From NCBI GenBank assembly GCA_017979445.1, contig CM030715.1, positions 29,733,090 through 29,797,089 on the forward strand: DNA of 64,000 nt, given 5' to 3'. The position numbers were made by a program, and so were the translations under genes. Position 1 is the first letter of the stretch, and every line of letters starts with the position of its first letter. The notes beneath the pieces are model-generated. The model had not been told where the DNA came from and did not search any database. It was given only the letters and a program-made list of their open reading frames with translations. The DNA is from Akebia trifoliata. Its lineage: Eukaryota; Streptophyta; Magnoliopsida; Ranunculales; Lardizabalaceae. Below are positions 1 through 13,800 of the stretch, piece after piece.

Positions 1-50
1 CAAAAAATTGAGGGAAAGGCACGAGCAAGGACAAAATAAAAAAGGAAAGA

Positions 51-78
51 GGGGGGGGAGGGGGAGGGGGGGGGGGGG
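51..78. repeat. G-rich low-complexity tract
   Basis: A 28-bp stretch is all G except two single A bases (positions 59 and 65). It could form a G-quadruplex, or be a sequencing or assembly weak point. No gene is linked to it. Confidence 0.8.
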
Positions 79-248
79 TGATTGTAAAAAGATAGAAGGC
101 ATATCTCTTGTTTCAAAAGACAGGGGTTTCTCTGAATAATTACTAAAACTATAGAGGTGCCAAAAAATTTAGGGCAGCTCCGTCCCTAACCCATTTTATA
201 GGGCTTAGAAATTAGTACTATCAAATTAATAAAGAATAATGATAACTT

Positions 249-396
249 GACTCAAAAAGTGTACTCAAAATTCACTCGCTAATGTGGCATGTGCATAGAA
301 CCATGGATATTTTACTTGTGTATCCTGAGGAAAAAAATTTATGATTTTGTGCACATGCCACATCAGCAAGCGAATTTTGAGTGGTTTTTTTGAGTT
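249..396. mobile_element. Foldback element, family A, copy 1
   Basis: The two halves are near-perfect inverted repeats. The left arm reads aatgtggcatgtgcatag and the right arm contains gtgcacatgccacatcagc. The outer ends gactcaaaaa and ttttttgagtt also pair. The centre carries the family's degenerate core related to gtgtatcc. There is no coding capacity, so this is probably a non-autonomous foldback or MITE. Eight further copies occur in the window. Confidence 0.75.
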
Positions 397-1171
397 CGGC
401 TGTGATGACTCGTTAATAAATAGTCATTGCTAAGGTGCATACACGAGTAAAGACAAATTCTACAGACACATTGATTATTTCAATGCAAAGATGTTATTTG
501 ACAAAAACTATTGAATTTAGGATGCTCTCATTGATAGTCCAGTTAATTAATTTTTTTTTTTTTTCACATTCATCCAAATGTAACATAATTTTGTAATAAT
601 ACGAAGATTTAACCATTCTTCCCTATCGATGAGGGGCTTATTAATACATAGTCATTTGGTAAATATTTGAGACATCCCTTGCATTTCAAATTAATTGCAT
701 GATTCCTCCACCATAGTCTTATGTGATGCATTATAAAAATACAAACAAAAACATTTGGAATACCCTCATCTTCGAACAACTACCAAATGCTCTTATTTTC
801 CTAAAAAATCCGTGGTTTTCATCTTTGGGTTTAGGTGACAAGGTCACCATTCAATTTAGGGGTAGAGCCAAGATTTTGCCTATGTGGAGGCAGCTAAGAG
901 TAGAAAAAAAATTGTCGGGGCAACTTGGAGTAAAAAAAATATATTGTGGGAGGAACTAAGATTAGAAAAAAAAAAAATTATGGGGGCAATGGTGGTAGAT
1001 TTTTTATCAGCCATTAATATTTGTCACAATAGCTCAGTAATATATAGATTTTTATGATTTTTGTAGGGGCATTGTAAATTTGCCCTTGATTCAATTAGTC
1101 ATTTGATAGTTGATATTTTTTCTAAAAAAAAACAAATTAGATGACTTTCTCAAGATGGAATATGAAAATCG

Positions 1172-1691
1172 AGATTTTTTTTTTTTTTTTTTTTTTAAGG
1201 AAAGAAAATGACGGTCCATGGATGATCCCCATTCAGCTCCTAGGTTTATGGATCAGATATGAGAGGAAGTTAGAATTGTGAAAAGTCGATAGAGATGACT
1301 TGGATAAGTTAATTCGGATCCCATCTCTTAAAGGAGAATTTTCAACCAAATCAACATATCAAGGCCTTGTACCTCAGGGGATAGATAAACAGTGAGCTCA
1401 AATTATGTGAAACAACCAGAGTAACCAAAGGCATTGTTGCATAACTTGGCAAGTTATGAGTATAGGCATTAAAACTCATACTAGGCTTATGCAAAGAGAT
1501 ATCACAAACCAATCAATTTGCCACTTTTGTAGAGTGGCAGAAGAGAACGATGACCACCTTTCATGAGATGTGGGTTTGCCAAGGAGCTTCGGGGGTAGAA
1601 TTCTCCATAAATGAACTATAGAAAATTGGTTGAAGATTGGAACTGAGAACTTCAATGGGTATGCAACAAATTCAGAAGTAGATTGTCTATT
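1172..1691 (+). mobile_element. LINE ORF2 relic, reverse-transcriptase zinc-finger part
   Basis: Conceptual translation gives plant L1-type LINE pieces separated by stops: DKLIRIPSLKGEFSTKSTYQ, then a finger-like block with SICHFCRVAEENDDH. This matches the zf-RVT region that follows the reverse transcriptase in plant LINEs. The element continues after the solo LTR, from 3678. The exact 5' end is uncertain; a T-rich run near 1170-1196 lies at the edge. Clearly non-functional. Confidence 0.75.
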
Positions 1692-1696
1692 GTCAA

Positions 1697-3672
1697 TGTA
1701 GACACCCCAATTTAAACGGGCCCCATTCGAGAGGGCCCAAAAATATCAGATTTTCAATAAATTTAGTCGACGGGCTTAAAAGGTCCAATTTATCAAAATG
1801 CGACGCTTTAATATAACCAAAGGCTCCTAAGATCCCCCTAAGGGACTAGTGGACCCATAAAAAAGGACTTGACCTACCCCCACCTTCACCGTTCCGCTCT
1901 CGAAATTAAAAACACTCGATTTTTAATAAAATTTACCAACAGCCCTAAAAAACTCGATTTGCCAACACGTGGCATTCTAATCAATCAAATGATTTAAAAA
2001 AACCTCAAAAAATAAATAAAATTAAAAAACAATACTTGGGATACCCACCACTTCCAATAACCTTCATCGCTCCGCTCCCGAATAAAAAATACCCTAAGCT
2101 CACCTAAGGCCCATAAACCTTCAACCCTCCTAAATCAATCTTTCATTACCTCTCCCCTAATTTAAGTTTTACCCACTTTTACTTAAACCCCAAAACTTAC
2201 GCACCATCAAAAATCCTATCCAAAATGATCCAAAACAATTCTTAAAACCTAAAATCATTTCTAAAATCTAAGCCCAACACTAATAAGTCCAAACTCATAT
2301 TCAACTCATAACCTGAACCTACAAACCATCACCCACATCAAACCAATCATCACTTTTTCATCGAAAATAACACATGTCATCACCCTATCTCACCTCCCTC
2401 ATCAAACTACCAATTTCCATTACCTTTATCTAAAAAATTAACTATCTCATTATTTTTTCTCTAAAAAAATCACATCAACCCACACATCCCCTTAACCTAT
2501 CATCATCACTCCCTACTAACCAACCATCACCTTCTCCTAATCTATCACTATCATTGTCTACAAACTAAACCTATACCCCTCCTCTCAAATCAAATACTCA
2601 TTCTCTCCTATCAATTCATCTAAACATTTAATCTCCACACATCTTGCCGCATGTCACCATCTCCTTCACCCTCTCAACCACCCTTCTACACCCTCCATTC
2701 TCTTAAACCAAACACCATTCCATCACAACCACCATCTTAAACACCTATCATCCCACCTCACCAAACATTCCACTTAAATGGGTTGGGTAGGATCCAAACC
2801 ATTTGGGTAAAAAAATCATCCATTTACCTTCATTACACAACTACCCTCATCCTAACTCTAAATTTCATACCCACCTTCAAAACTCATGACATTCTCTACT
2901 CTCCCAACATTTCACCCTATTATATCTCTAAAGTATCTTTAAACCCCTATAAATACCCCCTCATCTCCTTTAAAAAAATCCCAAGTCTCATAAGAAAAAT
3001 CACTCTTTCTCACTATTATACTCATCCCTTTAATTTCAACTCTCAACTCACCTCAACTCTTAACCCTCAATACTCAACTCTCAATTTTCTCTCAACGCTC
3101 AACTCTTTCAAGCAAGTCAAGGAAATTCAAAGGAGACTCATATTTTGAATAAAGCCAATGAAGGCCAAGAAGAACAATGTGGGTTTTGGACAAAAATCAC
3201 CCATCTCTCTCCCCTCCAACTTTTCCTTTTCTTTTTATACCCCCTTCTTTACATTTTTGCATACACACTACAATGTTTTGAGTCATCGAAGGCCCCTTTT
3301 TTAATAAGGGTTCCTTTAATTGATTGAACCAACATCAAAGTTCATCAAATTTGAGGACACACATCCGATATCTTCGATATCTTTTTATTTTCAAAAATGG
3401 ACCGAATCCGAGGTTACCACCAACGGTGGATAGAGCAGGGTGTCTAATATCTTCCCTATTCCATAAAATGGATTCCCTTACCTTAAATCAAAAGATGAAC
3501 CAAATGAGTCATATTCATATGAGAGTCACTAAAATATCGAAAATGACGTATTTTTCAAAAAATGCAATCTGGGTGATCATTCATACCCTTTTCCAAAATG
3601 AATGGTGGCGACTCCAAAATCCCCCCCTAAAGTGGTTGATATATTCAAAAATGAATAAATCACGTGTCTACA
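1697..3672. mobile_element. Solo LTR, 1,976 bp, inserted into the LINE
   Basis: It starts TGTAGACAC and ends with the exact inverse GTGTCTACA, and is flanked by a 5-bp direct duplication GTCAA (1692-1696 and 3673-3677). This is the signature of an LTR left by recombination between two LTRs. A TATA-like ctataaatacc at about 2949 could be the old LTR promoter. Removing the LTR plus one GTCAA rejoins the LINE frame (next entry). Length and ends suggest a Ty3/gypsy-type element, but no internal domain is left to prove it. Open frames inside (for example 2783-3148) come from CT-rich sequence and match nothing I know. Confidence 0.85.
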
Positions 3673-3677
3673 GTCAA

Positions 3678-4472
3678 CATTAAAGAATCCATCTTCTATG
3701 CTTACCTATACAATATTCAGAGAGAGAGAGAGAGATGTAGAAGAATCTTCCAAAGCGCCTTCTAAAACCTATTGAAGATGATATCAAAGTCAGGTTTGAC
3801 AGCCAAGGTTTATTGGATTTGGATCTACAACACAATAAAGACTTCTTGGACAATAGGAGTATCTCTTTAAGGTTTAATACTCCTTCTCCCATAATTTGTA
3901 AGTGGATGGCTTCCTTGGCTCGCCATTGGAAGTTGAACTCTAATGACTCCTTCAGAGGTGATCTTGGTGGGCAAGGGCTTGTTATCTATAATAACAGGGG
4001 AAGGTGTCAAGTGTTATTGTGAAATGTTCTAGAGGGAAATTAGTCCTTTGGCACAAACTCAAAGTAATCTTGGAGGGTATTTGTTAAGCTCAATCATTAG
4101 ACTTGCGATTGCTTATTGTGGAAGCCAACTCACTGTTAGCTATTCAGATCCTTAACCAGGAAATTCAATGCCCATGGAGAGTCAAGTCTTTAGCAAACAA
4201 AATCTGAATTCTATGCTTTACATATGGTAACTTTTACTTCAATTTCACTTTTAGAGAATTCAATAGACACACTGACAAGTTTGCTTCCTTGTTAAGTTCT
4301 TAAGACAATATGATTGTTTTCGCTTCTAATCTTCTTACCGAGTTGATGCCTATCGTAAGGAAGGATGCCATTAGGACCCCCTATGAGAGATTATAACTCT
4401 CTTTTTTCTTGTTTATATATTCTGGTCTGGGTTTGCCTTAACCCCCGATTACTCTTCCTAAAAAAAAAAAAA
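3678..4472 (+). mobile_element. LINE ORF2 relic, RNase H part and 3' tail
   Basis: This continues the LINE interrupted by the solo LTR. Across the junction the frame reads RSRLSIV-NIKESIFYAYLY, as expected for the end of the zf-RVT region. A plant-LINE RNase H follows, with GGQGLVIYNNRGR and later LLIVEANSLLAIQILNQEI. It ends in a 3' UTR and an A-rich tail at about 4459-4472. Stops and frameshifts make it dead. Its tail lies about 370 bp before the CCT1 start codon. Confidence 0.8.
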
Positions 4473-4838
4473 AGGACGGCCTTGCAAGTCAAAGTTTCAT
4501 CCTAAAGACTGAGGATGGCAGGTTTTTAACAAGAGGTTAAAAGCAAGGGCAATTCTGTCATTTTAATTTGACTCTCACAGGTCAAGGGTTATGTAAGCAG
4601 TTAAAAAATGCATGAGGGTATATCAAATATTCATCAAAACATGGAGGGGCATCTATAAATTACTCAAAACCCAAGGAAAAGCCCTAAGCCCCTAACCCGA
4701 ACTTTCCCTCCACTTTTTACACACTCTCGCACATCTCCGCCTCTGAACCTCGCTTAAAACCGATCTCTACTCAGAGACCAGATCTAGGGGTTTTCCAAAC
4801 CCTTCTTCAAAGCTTCACCTCACTCTCTCGGATAAAAA
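4473..4838 (+). promoter_or_regulatory. Probable CCT1 core promoter and 5' UTR
   Basis: A TATA-like TATAAAT is at 4654-4660, about 180 bp before the start codon. CT-rich sequence follows (about 4700-4830), typical of a plant 5' UTR. The LINE tail ends at 4472, so upstream control elements either lie in this 366-bp stretch or come from transposon sequence. This is inference from position and composition only. Confidence 0.4.
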
Positions 4839-7800
4839 ATGGCGTTTTCAGCTCAAACTCCTGATATTCTTGGAGAACGTCAATCCGGTCAGGACGTCCG
4901 AACCCAAAATGGTACATTTTGATCTCTTATTTTGATCCAAAAAATGGTGATAATTAGTGGCGATCCTTCCCTTTTTTTGTTTGTTTTGATTCGATGCAAA
5001 CTTTTCGTATTTTTTGTGTCAAATCTGATAGAGAAATCGTAAATTTTTTTGGGTCTATTGTGTTTTGATCTCTATATGGACAGTCGTGGCATGTCAAGCG
5101 GTTGCGAACATTGTGAAGTCATCTCTCGGACCTGTAGGACTCGATAAGGTATCTATTTCAGTTGTATTTCTAGTAAAAAAATTGTATTTTTGTTTTTGTT
5201 TGCTTCTCAGAAAACCTGATTTTTCTGTTAATGTTTATATTTTAGAGCTTCGGCTTGTTTTTGAGAGATTCAAGACTAGAAACTACAAATGCCAGCATTG
5301 AATGGGCTGTGCATATTTACTTTATTTTGATTATTATTCAAGAGTGAGATCAGGGTTACTAAAATATTGCTAACGAAAAGTGCCTCAATTTAGGAAGTAA
5401 GTCAGATGTTGTGGTCAGTCTTAATTGGGGGTGTGATGATTCGGTTGTTGAGAAATATTGATGTTAATTCAGATTAAACGAAAAAAGGTACAAATTTAAT
5501 TACTCATAGGAGATCAACAGAGAAAGTCCGGATGTAGAATTAATAAAATAATTCATCTTGGATTGACGAAATGCCAATTTTACAGAAAATAAGTAAGGTG
5601 GGGAAAACTTATCGTTTGGTAAACCTACACACTTATGCTCTGCATGATGTTCTAAAGGTGATCATGCATTGTTACTTTGTAAGTATGATGTTGCAGTGCC
5701 TATCTTTATGATCTTGTATCCATCAAGATTCGATGCATTAAGAGGTTTTTTATTTTATTTTATTTATTTGTAAGTTTCAATTAGTTAGGGAGTTGTCTAA
5801 CATGGGATTGGGTAGTAGGTGCAGTTACGCTTTGTTGTTTAGTTTATAGGGGTGGTTGCTAAGTTGTAGGAGAAGAGATGTGTTGTATTAAAATTATGAT
5901 TTGAATAGAAAAGGAGGTCTATTTAATAAAATTCTGTTTAAGTGTGCCTATCTAAAATAAAAAAAAAACTTTTTAGCATAGGTCTCTCGGATTTGGTATT
6001 CTCGACCCCCTCCTTTTTAATAAAGTATTTTTACTCATAAAAAATAGAAGAAGAAAAGGAGGCTATTTTCCAGAATTTAGAAGTTATCTAAGGAGAAGTA
6101 AACCTTGTATCGTTGCTAAGAAGAAGAAGGCACATAATACTTTTCACGGGTCTTCTCCCAAGATTCAACAATATTTATTTCTCTTACAAGTACTGTAATG
6201 GAGAAGAGTAGGGTGGTGATTGTACTCCTAGAATATAGAAAGAAAATTGAAGAAGGGAAAACTAAGAAATTGGGAAAAATGAAGTTTGTAAGCTGATCTC
6301 TATATGTTACTTCTATGATGTGAATTCTTTTTTTTGAAGCATGCAGAATGGATGTATTATACGGAGAAGTTCTAAACGGTTATTCTCTCCTTGAGTGACA
6401 TTTAAGACATTAGCATTAAACCCCAACAATGAACAAACGTGCTTATATGTTATTTAATTGTTATACGAACATGGTTAATCACCTCCAACACATAGAAATG
6501 GATGAAATAGTAAATACAATAAGGGAACAAATAAGTTTTGACTAAAACATAGGCCATTTTAGCTCACAACCTAATCGAGCCCGTGTTCATGACTGTCCTA
6601 GATGCGGGCATGCAAGTTTGGTTCTCTGCACCTCTCCTCAAAAGGTTTATAAGTCTTTCAACCAAGTGACATGTACAAGTCAAGCTTATTCGAGGTGGGA
6701 CTCCAAGTCCTCGCGAAAAATAAAATATAAACAACTTAATGAACAAGTAAAGTATGCAGGTTGATGTAGGATTTTCAGAAAAAGTAAACCATTACACCTA
6801 ACTTAAATTATGAGTCTGAATCATTGTTCTTCACATCATGTACTAGGCTCAACCAATAAATATCAAATGACATATTTAAAATATACACTTTAGATTATGA
6901 TATTCTCTTTGGGGGATATACCATTGTACAAGAATGACATAGTGATGATTTCAAATTCCAGTGATTCTAAACCCACTAGCAGACATGCATTTACTGGTCG
7001 AGGAGGTTCATTGTCATGGAAATCAACCAATTCAACCTACATAGTCCTATCTATTATCGAATTAAAATTTATTGCTTTAGATAAATGTTGGCCCAAGTCT
7101 GTGCTTGTAGTATCTATGCATTACGAATTTACAATAGCCAAACGACAATGAATAGCTCCAATAATTGTATACTGGGAGTTCTGGACATATTTATTGAAGA
7201 CAAAAAAACTGTGTGACAATTGTTTAGGGGTGATAGTGTAACTATTACTTTTGTGAAGTCAAAAGAGAATTTAGCTAGTCCAATAACCAAAGGGCTAGTT
7301 AGAGCTCAAGTCTATAGTAAATTGAAGGAGAAGGTGCTGAATACTCTAGCACACCTTAAGTCTACCAGCATTTGGCTGATTGGTTACCACTTATGTTGTT
7401 TGGAGTTACTCTGTCCCTAGTCTTTGTCTCATTCCAATTTCAGGTTTTCTGTTATGTAAAAAACCTGGAGAAATAGATTCAGTGAGTTTGATTGTCAAAT
7501 CTACTCTTAGTACAATTAATTATTCAAGTGACAGGATCCTTTTCCATTTGCTTGTAAACATGGCATTGCTGATTGAAATGGACATTACGAAGGTGACACC
7601 TTGGTGTAGTGGTAAGGTTCTGGGTTTAGTAATATCACATACCTGGGATCAAAAAAACCTTCCGTACTTAAACAGCCGAACCTATAAAAAATGGACATTA
7701 TAGGGAAATTATCCTTAGAATCAATGGCCAATAAAAATCATCATTGTCATTTACATCTTCTTTTATGATATCATTGCCCAATTAGTTCCATCTTGTAGGT

Positions 7801-10800
7801 TTCTCTTTTTCTGCTTTCTATATACATATGATGGATTGTTACCTAGCCCTAATACTCTTTTCCCTGATTGAATCTTTCAGATGCTAGTTGATGATATTGG
7901 TGATGTTACAATCACTAACGACGGTGCTACTATACTCAAGATGTTAGAAGTTGAGCATCCAGCTGCCAAGGTAGACAGACATATTTATGCTTCTTGTTCT
8001 AGATTATTTCTGCCCCAGTTCAGCATTAACTTCCTTACCCTTTCCCCATGTTTGTTATTCTCCCTTGAGGAGTATAGGTATTAGTTGAGTTGGCTGAGCT
8101 TCAGGATCGAGAAGTCGGTGATGGGACAACTTCTGTGGTCATTGTAGCTGCTGAGTTGCTTAAGGTAAAATAGTGCATGACCAATCAGGGATGTCATAGA
8201 TTCTGTAATGAAGTTTTTTCTACTTCAGATGGTCTTCGTGATGTAGATTTATGTTCTGGTGAATGAAGAATTAGTGATTTACACTTTCGTCATTCATTTT
8301 TGCAGAGGGCAAATGAGCTTGTGCGAAATAAGATTCACCCAACATCTATAATCAGTGGATACAGAGTGAGTTTTCGATACTGAAATCACGATTTCTTGCT
8401 TCTCCATTATCACCCTTAACTGTGCCTAATCCCAACTATACTGGTTCACAATGTGGATCTTGTTCAACCATTCAATTCTATCAAGAAGAAATGACTTCTC
8501 TGCCTATCAGCATTTTTTTAATAGGTTTAAGTGTGAAGTCAGGGTTTTGATATTGTCATGTAAATTTTGCATCGTCAGAATGTGTTTATTGATAATTTCT
8601 TGAAATCTTGTTGATTAGATCTTGTTTCTATATATGCATAATATTTTGTGTTTATTTTGGACAGCTTGCTATGAGGGAAGCGTGTAAATATGTTGATGAG
8701 AAACTAGCCGTGAAGGTATGGCTTCACTGATCATTTTTTCTTTGGAAATGTTAATTAGAGTCTCTTAAAAGGGATATATTTCTAATGTATGCGTTTTATA
8801 TACCCGAATATGGTAGTGTTTGGGTTGAAAGGGAGGGAACAAGGGAAGGAGTGATCAGTGGTCGATGGTTGGAAGGAGGGAGGGTCAAGAGAAAGTGGGA
8901 GGCGTTGGGGGTTGTAAATGAGAGAGGAGGAAGAAAGTGAAATGAGAAAAACTCTCACCGGGTTCATAAACCTCAGCATGACCCAAGCTGAGTTTCCAGG
9001 ATTCTAATCCATGCCCGACTCAATGTCAGGTTGCACCCGTTTGGCTCAGGCAAGGACTGCTCAAGAATCATCCCTGTAATAGGATATGTAATTAGCTTTT
9101 ATTGTACTCATGGAACACAATCAGGGATTACATTGATATATTCCCTTGAAATGTGTGTACTGCATACCCAGAAACTAACTTATGTCAAAAGGAATTTGCT
9201 TATGGTCTAAATAAAATAGGTATCCACATGCCTACACATACATGTGGCGGAACAGACCATTTGATGAGTCCACACTTACGGCTGTGGGTCACCAGTATAC
9301 AGGTCTTATGAGATTGTGAGAACCATATGGTCTGAAATAGTATGCTGATGGTATGGAAAGAAGCCTGTAATTTGGATGATGTTTATCCCGTAGATGGTGG
9401 TTTTGAAATGTTGTATGTGACTATGTGTCGCACTTGTATGAACATACTGGTCTTATTCAGAATGTTCTCTTGAAGGTGCCAGCTTCACCAGCTTACACCT
9501 ATAAAAAAAAATCAGATTGTTCTCTTATTTCCTTGATTTAAAGTTATGAAACCTTTTCTATTTAGTGGCTAAGTAAATAGGAATGTGTATGCCCAGGTTG
9601 AGAAGCTTGGGAAAGATTCCCTTGTCAACTGTGCCAAGACATGCATGTCTTCAAAACTGATCTCTAGCGATAGTGACTTCTTCGCAAATTTGGTGAGTTA
9701 TTGATGCAATATGGTTGCATGGATTTTTTCTTGTTCAATTTTACTTTTGTTGTTTAGATGGAAATTCATTGTATGCCATTCAAACAAAACATTTGAAATT
9801 TATGGCATCCAGAGCAGATTCATGTGACAATGTTGTACATTTGAAACTAGTTATCGGTGCATATCCATTATATGAATCATGTTTAGATACCAGCATTTTA
9901 AACTCTCTGAGGTTCTAATTTTTTCTGTAGTTTGTGAGGCTGGGTCTTCAGCACAATGAAGTGTTGTGGCCAGCCTTTGATTGTTTCATAGCTGCTTTTA
10001 ATACTTTCTGCAGCTTCTCCATGTATGTTTGCAGATTAATATTCTGTAGTCTGGGAAAACCTATTTACTGGTTTTAAGCTTGTTCAGTCATTTTAATGTA
10101 TACTCAGAGAGATATCTTATGCCAATGTGTCCGACACGCTGCAAAGTGTCAAATTTGTGATCGGGAAATTTGTCCCCTTGAACAACATGGTCAGGGGTTG
10201 CAAGCTGTGTAACAAAGACACGGACATGTGCATAGGTGTCCTGCATTGATATGTTGTGTCAATATGACTGTACAGTTCATTTCATATATGTTAAGTGACA
10301 TGTCTTATAGAATACTTTAGTTCATATTAACTACATTTATAGAAGTAATATATTTAGAAGAGCCGGTATTTATGAAAATTATTCAAACAATATAATAGAT
10401 AGCTACAAAAAAGTATTTGAATAAATTAAAGATTTCTTTGGAGAAGTATGTTGGCATTATTTGGACGCACATGTATAACAGTGCACTTGCTCCATAGTTG
10501 CAGGAAACTCATTGGAATTTAACACCATTTCATGAAGAAGTTACTTATTCCAAGAAAAGTGCACTTGGTCTTGACTTACTTTAGTGTTGATTAATGCATT
10601 ACAGCAGCAGTTGGCTTTTCTTGGTTGCTGCAAGGGAAAACTTGTTTCATCTGGACATACCATAAGACAAATTAATGAATTCATGATTCTCACATGGTTT
10701 ACAATAACCGTAATGGAATGGAAATAAAGATTGTTATAACTGGAGTAACTGGACCTGTTAATTTTTTTAAAATAACTCTGGTTCGTTACATAACTGTTCA

Positions 10801-13800
10801 TAGTGGCTGCTATCTTAAAATGGTTGTATTTTATCGTGTATGTTTGTTTTTTAAACAGTTTTCAAATTTTAATGATGACATTATTTTAGTTTTTGAAAAT
10901 TAACGACTGTTTTTTCGGTTATTTTAAGTTCAACTTGCAATTGCTTACATGATTTCAAATGTAACACTTCTGAAAGTATCATTTCAAGTGTTTGCCCCCA
11001 CAGCGTTGCACTGTTAGGATGATCTGCTTTAAAATTTGGTTGCTAATTCAAAAAGCAATTTTTTTTTTATGACTTACATTAAACAGTATTTTATCCATTT
11101 ACATTCTTTAACTAGTATGAAGGTCCCAACTTAGTTAAATTGGTAAAGGTGTGTTGATCCCCCAACGTAGATTCAAATCTCGTGGAACCCACTTTCACGT
11201 GGACTACCAACCACTCTTGCTTGCCTAGAAAAAAAAAAATTCTTTAATTAGTATATAATACATATATAATATTAAGCATAGAAAAGAGTAGAGAATTTTT
11301 TTTTTATAACTTCTAAATTTGGTCAATTTTGATGAGGAATAATTTTCTATCTTTTACCAATTTTGCAAGTAAAGAAAATAGATTTCATTATACTAACCCT
11401 TTTTCATCCCTCATGTTTATTCTAGTCTTTTGTTGCATTAGTCAATCCTTCTCCTCATTCAAATATTGTTCTTTTTTGTTTAGGTGAACAATTGTTAACT
11501 TATTTAATTTGTTTTCCAGGTCGTAGATGCAGTTCAAGCAGTAAAGACAGCTAATGCTCGGGGGGAGATTAAATACCCAATCAAGGTTTGTTGTTAGAAG
11601 TTCAATTTTCTGTTCAAAGATGGAATTTGTTTATGCCTATATTATCAGCATCATCGCAATAAGTTCTGAATCCATATTTTTAGATTGACTCTTTGTTATT
11701 TTATCTTACGTTATTTTGAGTTTCTTTTCCTCCAAGTTGGCCTACTGTACTGCTTTATTAGGTTCACATATCCATTCACTCTGATTAATTATCCTTCTTA
11801 ATGGTCTGACAGAACATTCGTTTCTGTGATTTGCAAATTCTAATACTCTAATTTTTCTCCATGTTTCAGGGCATTAATATTCTGAAAGCTCATGGGAAAA
11901 GTGCAAAAGATAGCTATTTGCTGAATGGTTATGCTATAAATTCTGGCCGTGCTGCCCAAGGAATGCCCACTAGAGTTTCCCCTGCAAGGATTGCCTGCCT
12001 TGATTTTAATCTTCAGAAGACAAAAATGCAGATGGGTGTCCAAGTTTTAGTTAGTGATCCCAGGGAACTTGAAAGAATTCGTCAAAGGTGATTACCTTTC
12101 AATGGGCTTTCATATCTTTTGCAATGATGTGTTGCAACGTAATACTAATTTGGTTTTACTGAATGCTTTATCATGGATATTTTAATTTTTCTCTAGTTTG
12201 AAACATTATGTGAAAATGGTAGAGCCAGTTCAAAATTTAGTTGTCAAACTGATGCAACTTCACCTCTGAAATTTTAGTAGCCTGAGTGCATGTAAGGCAA
12301 ACCTCACATTCATATTTTACTGTTAAAGGGAAATACTTCTATTTTATAAATGAGGTCTTTTCTAATTGTGGTTTGAACTATTTTTTTTATTATAGATATA
12401 GGGTTAGTGGTTAGCAAATGAATTGTGGTTTGAACCATTCTCCACACTAAAGCACATTTATCCCATGTTTTCTTTTTGCATATTATTTTCTCAACAAATG
12501 ATAAATGATCTCTTCTTTATCTCTGTGGTATTACCACTCACATACTTGACCAACTTACCAAATTGGCACCTTCATGGGTCTACACCAGTGATTGTAATTA
12601 TGTTAACCCCTTCTTTTTTATATCTGTTTTAACCTTGAATCTGTACTTTATTAGATGTTTCTGGCTTGTATAATTGTCACGGCTTGTTGTAGTCCATTGG
12701 TCTCTTTGGGTTTCTTGTGATAAAACCACAATTCTATCAACATATGAATACCGCAGATTTTTGTGAAGGAATTCTGGATTATAGGTTTGCTGAGGCTATT
12801 CATGTCCCATTGACCTCTTTCTGCTCATGCTATGGAAAAGATCACAGTTCCTATCGATATATGAATGGAAGTTACGGAACTCATCCCGGACCTGGTTTTA
12901 TGTTCTCTGTGCAACTGTCTCTCCCAATATCCCTATTCTGTGCATGATGCTGATAAATTTTGCTAGTTTGCTGTAATGAAGTACTGATTTACTAATATCT
13001 TTGCAGAGAAGCCGACATGACAAAAGAGCGCATTGAAAAGCTTCTGAAAGCTGGAGCCAATGTTGTTCTAACAACGAAGGGAATTGATGACATGGCGCTT
13101 AAGGCAAGCTTTTTCTAATCAAATTTTCTGAGTATGTCTGAACTTGTGTGGTCTCATTGCACTAGCTTGCATGGATGTCTTTTCCAGCTCGTGGGGCGTG
13201 ATTCTGCCTCTTGCCCTGTTATTGTATTCCAATGCCTGTCTAGGGGTTCACAATTCTCTGGCGCTTATGCATATCCTTACTTATTTTCTGTTGCATATCC
13301 TTGCAATTTCTTGGATGAAAGAAGTTGTACTTGGTTTTTTTTGATAAGTATAAGATTTTATTGATTAAAAAGACTAGAGGCTGAGGTGGCCCCTACCCAA
13401 GACAAAAAGAAGAAAAAACAAAGAAAAAGGCGACAAAGAGAAACAATAAAACAGCCCACAACAACAAAGCTAAAGATGCGTCAGACTAATCATCGCAAAG
13501 AGCCTCCCACTTGAAGACATAATCTTCAAAAAACACGCCTTCAAATTCTTTTCCTCCCTCCTGGAACACTGTTCTGTTTCTCTCTTTCCATATCCCCCAA
13601 CAAGTTGTACTTGTTGGTTATTCCCCTGCCAACTAAAGTTTTTCTCTTGGTATATCTGACATTTTTCATTTTTCTCACTTGCATGGTTACATTATACGAT
13701 ACATCATAGGTACGATGTTTCACCTCAGAGAGGTTATGATATATGATACATCATATGTATGATGTTTTTACTATACTGGAGATTTGGCTCTAGATTGTGT

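Larger units (their letters stand above)
1..1171. other. Intergenic, AT-rich, no gene seen
   Basis: Apart from the G-rich tract and the foldback element at 249-396, I see only AT-rich sequence. The longest open frame (723-959, 78 codons) has no recognisable motif and looks accidental. Confidence 0.6.

Noticed and set aside
2783..3148. 121-codon open frame
   Set aside because: It lies wholly inside the solo LTR, in CT-rich sequence that lacks stops by composition; no domain and no splice context.
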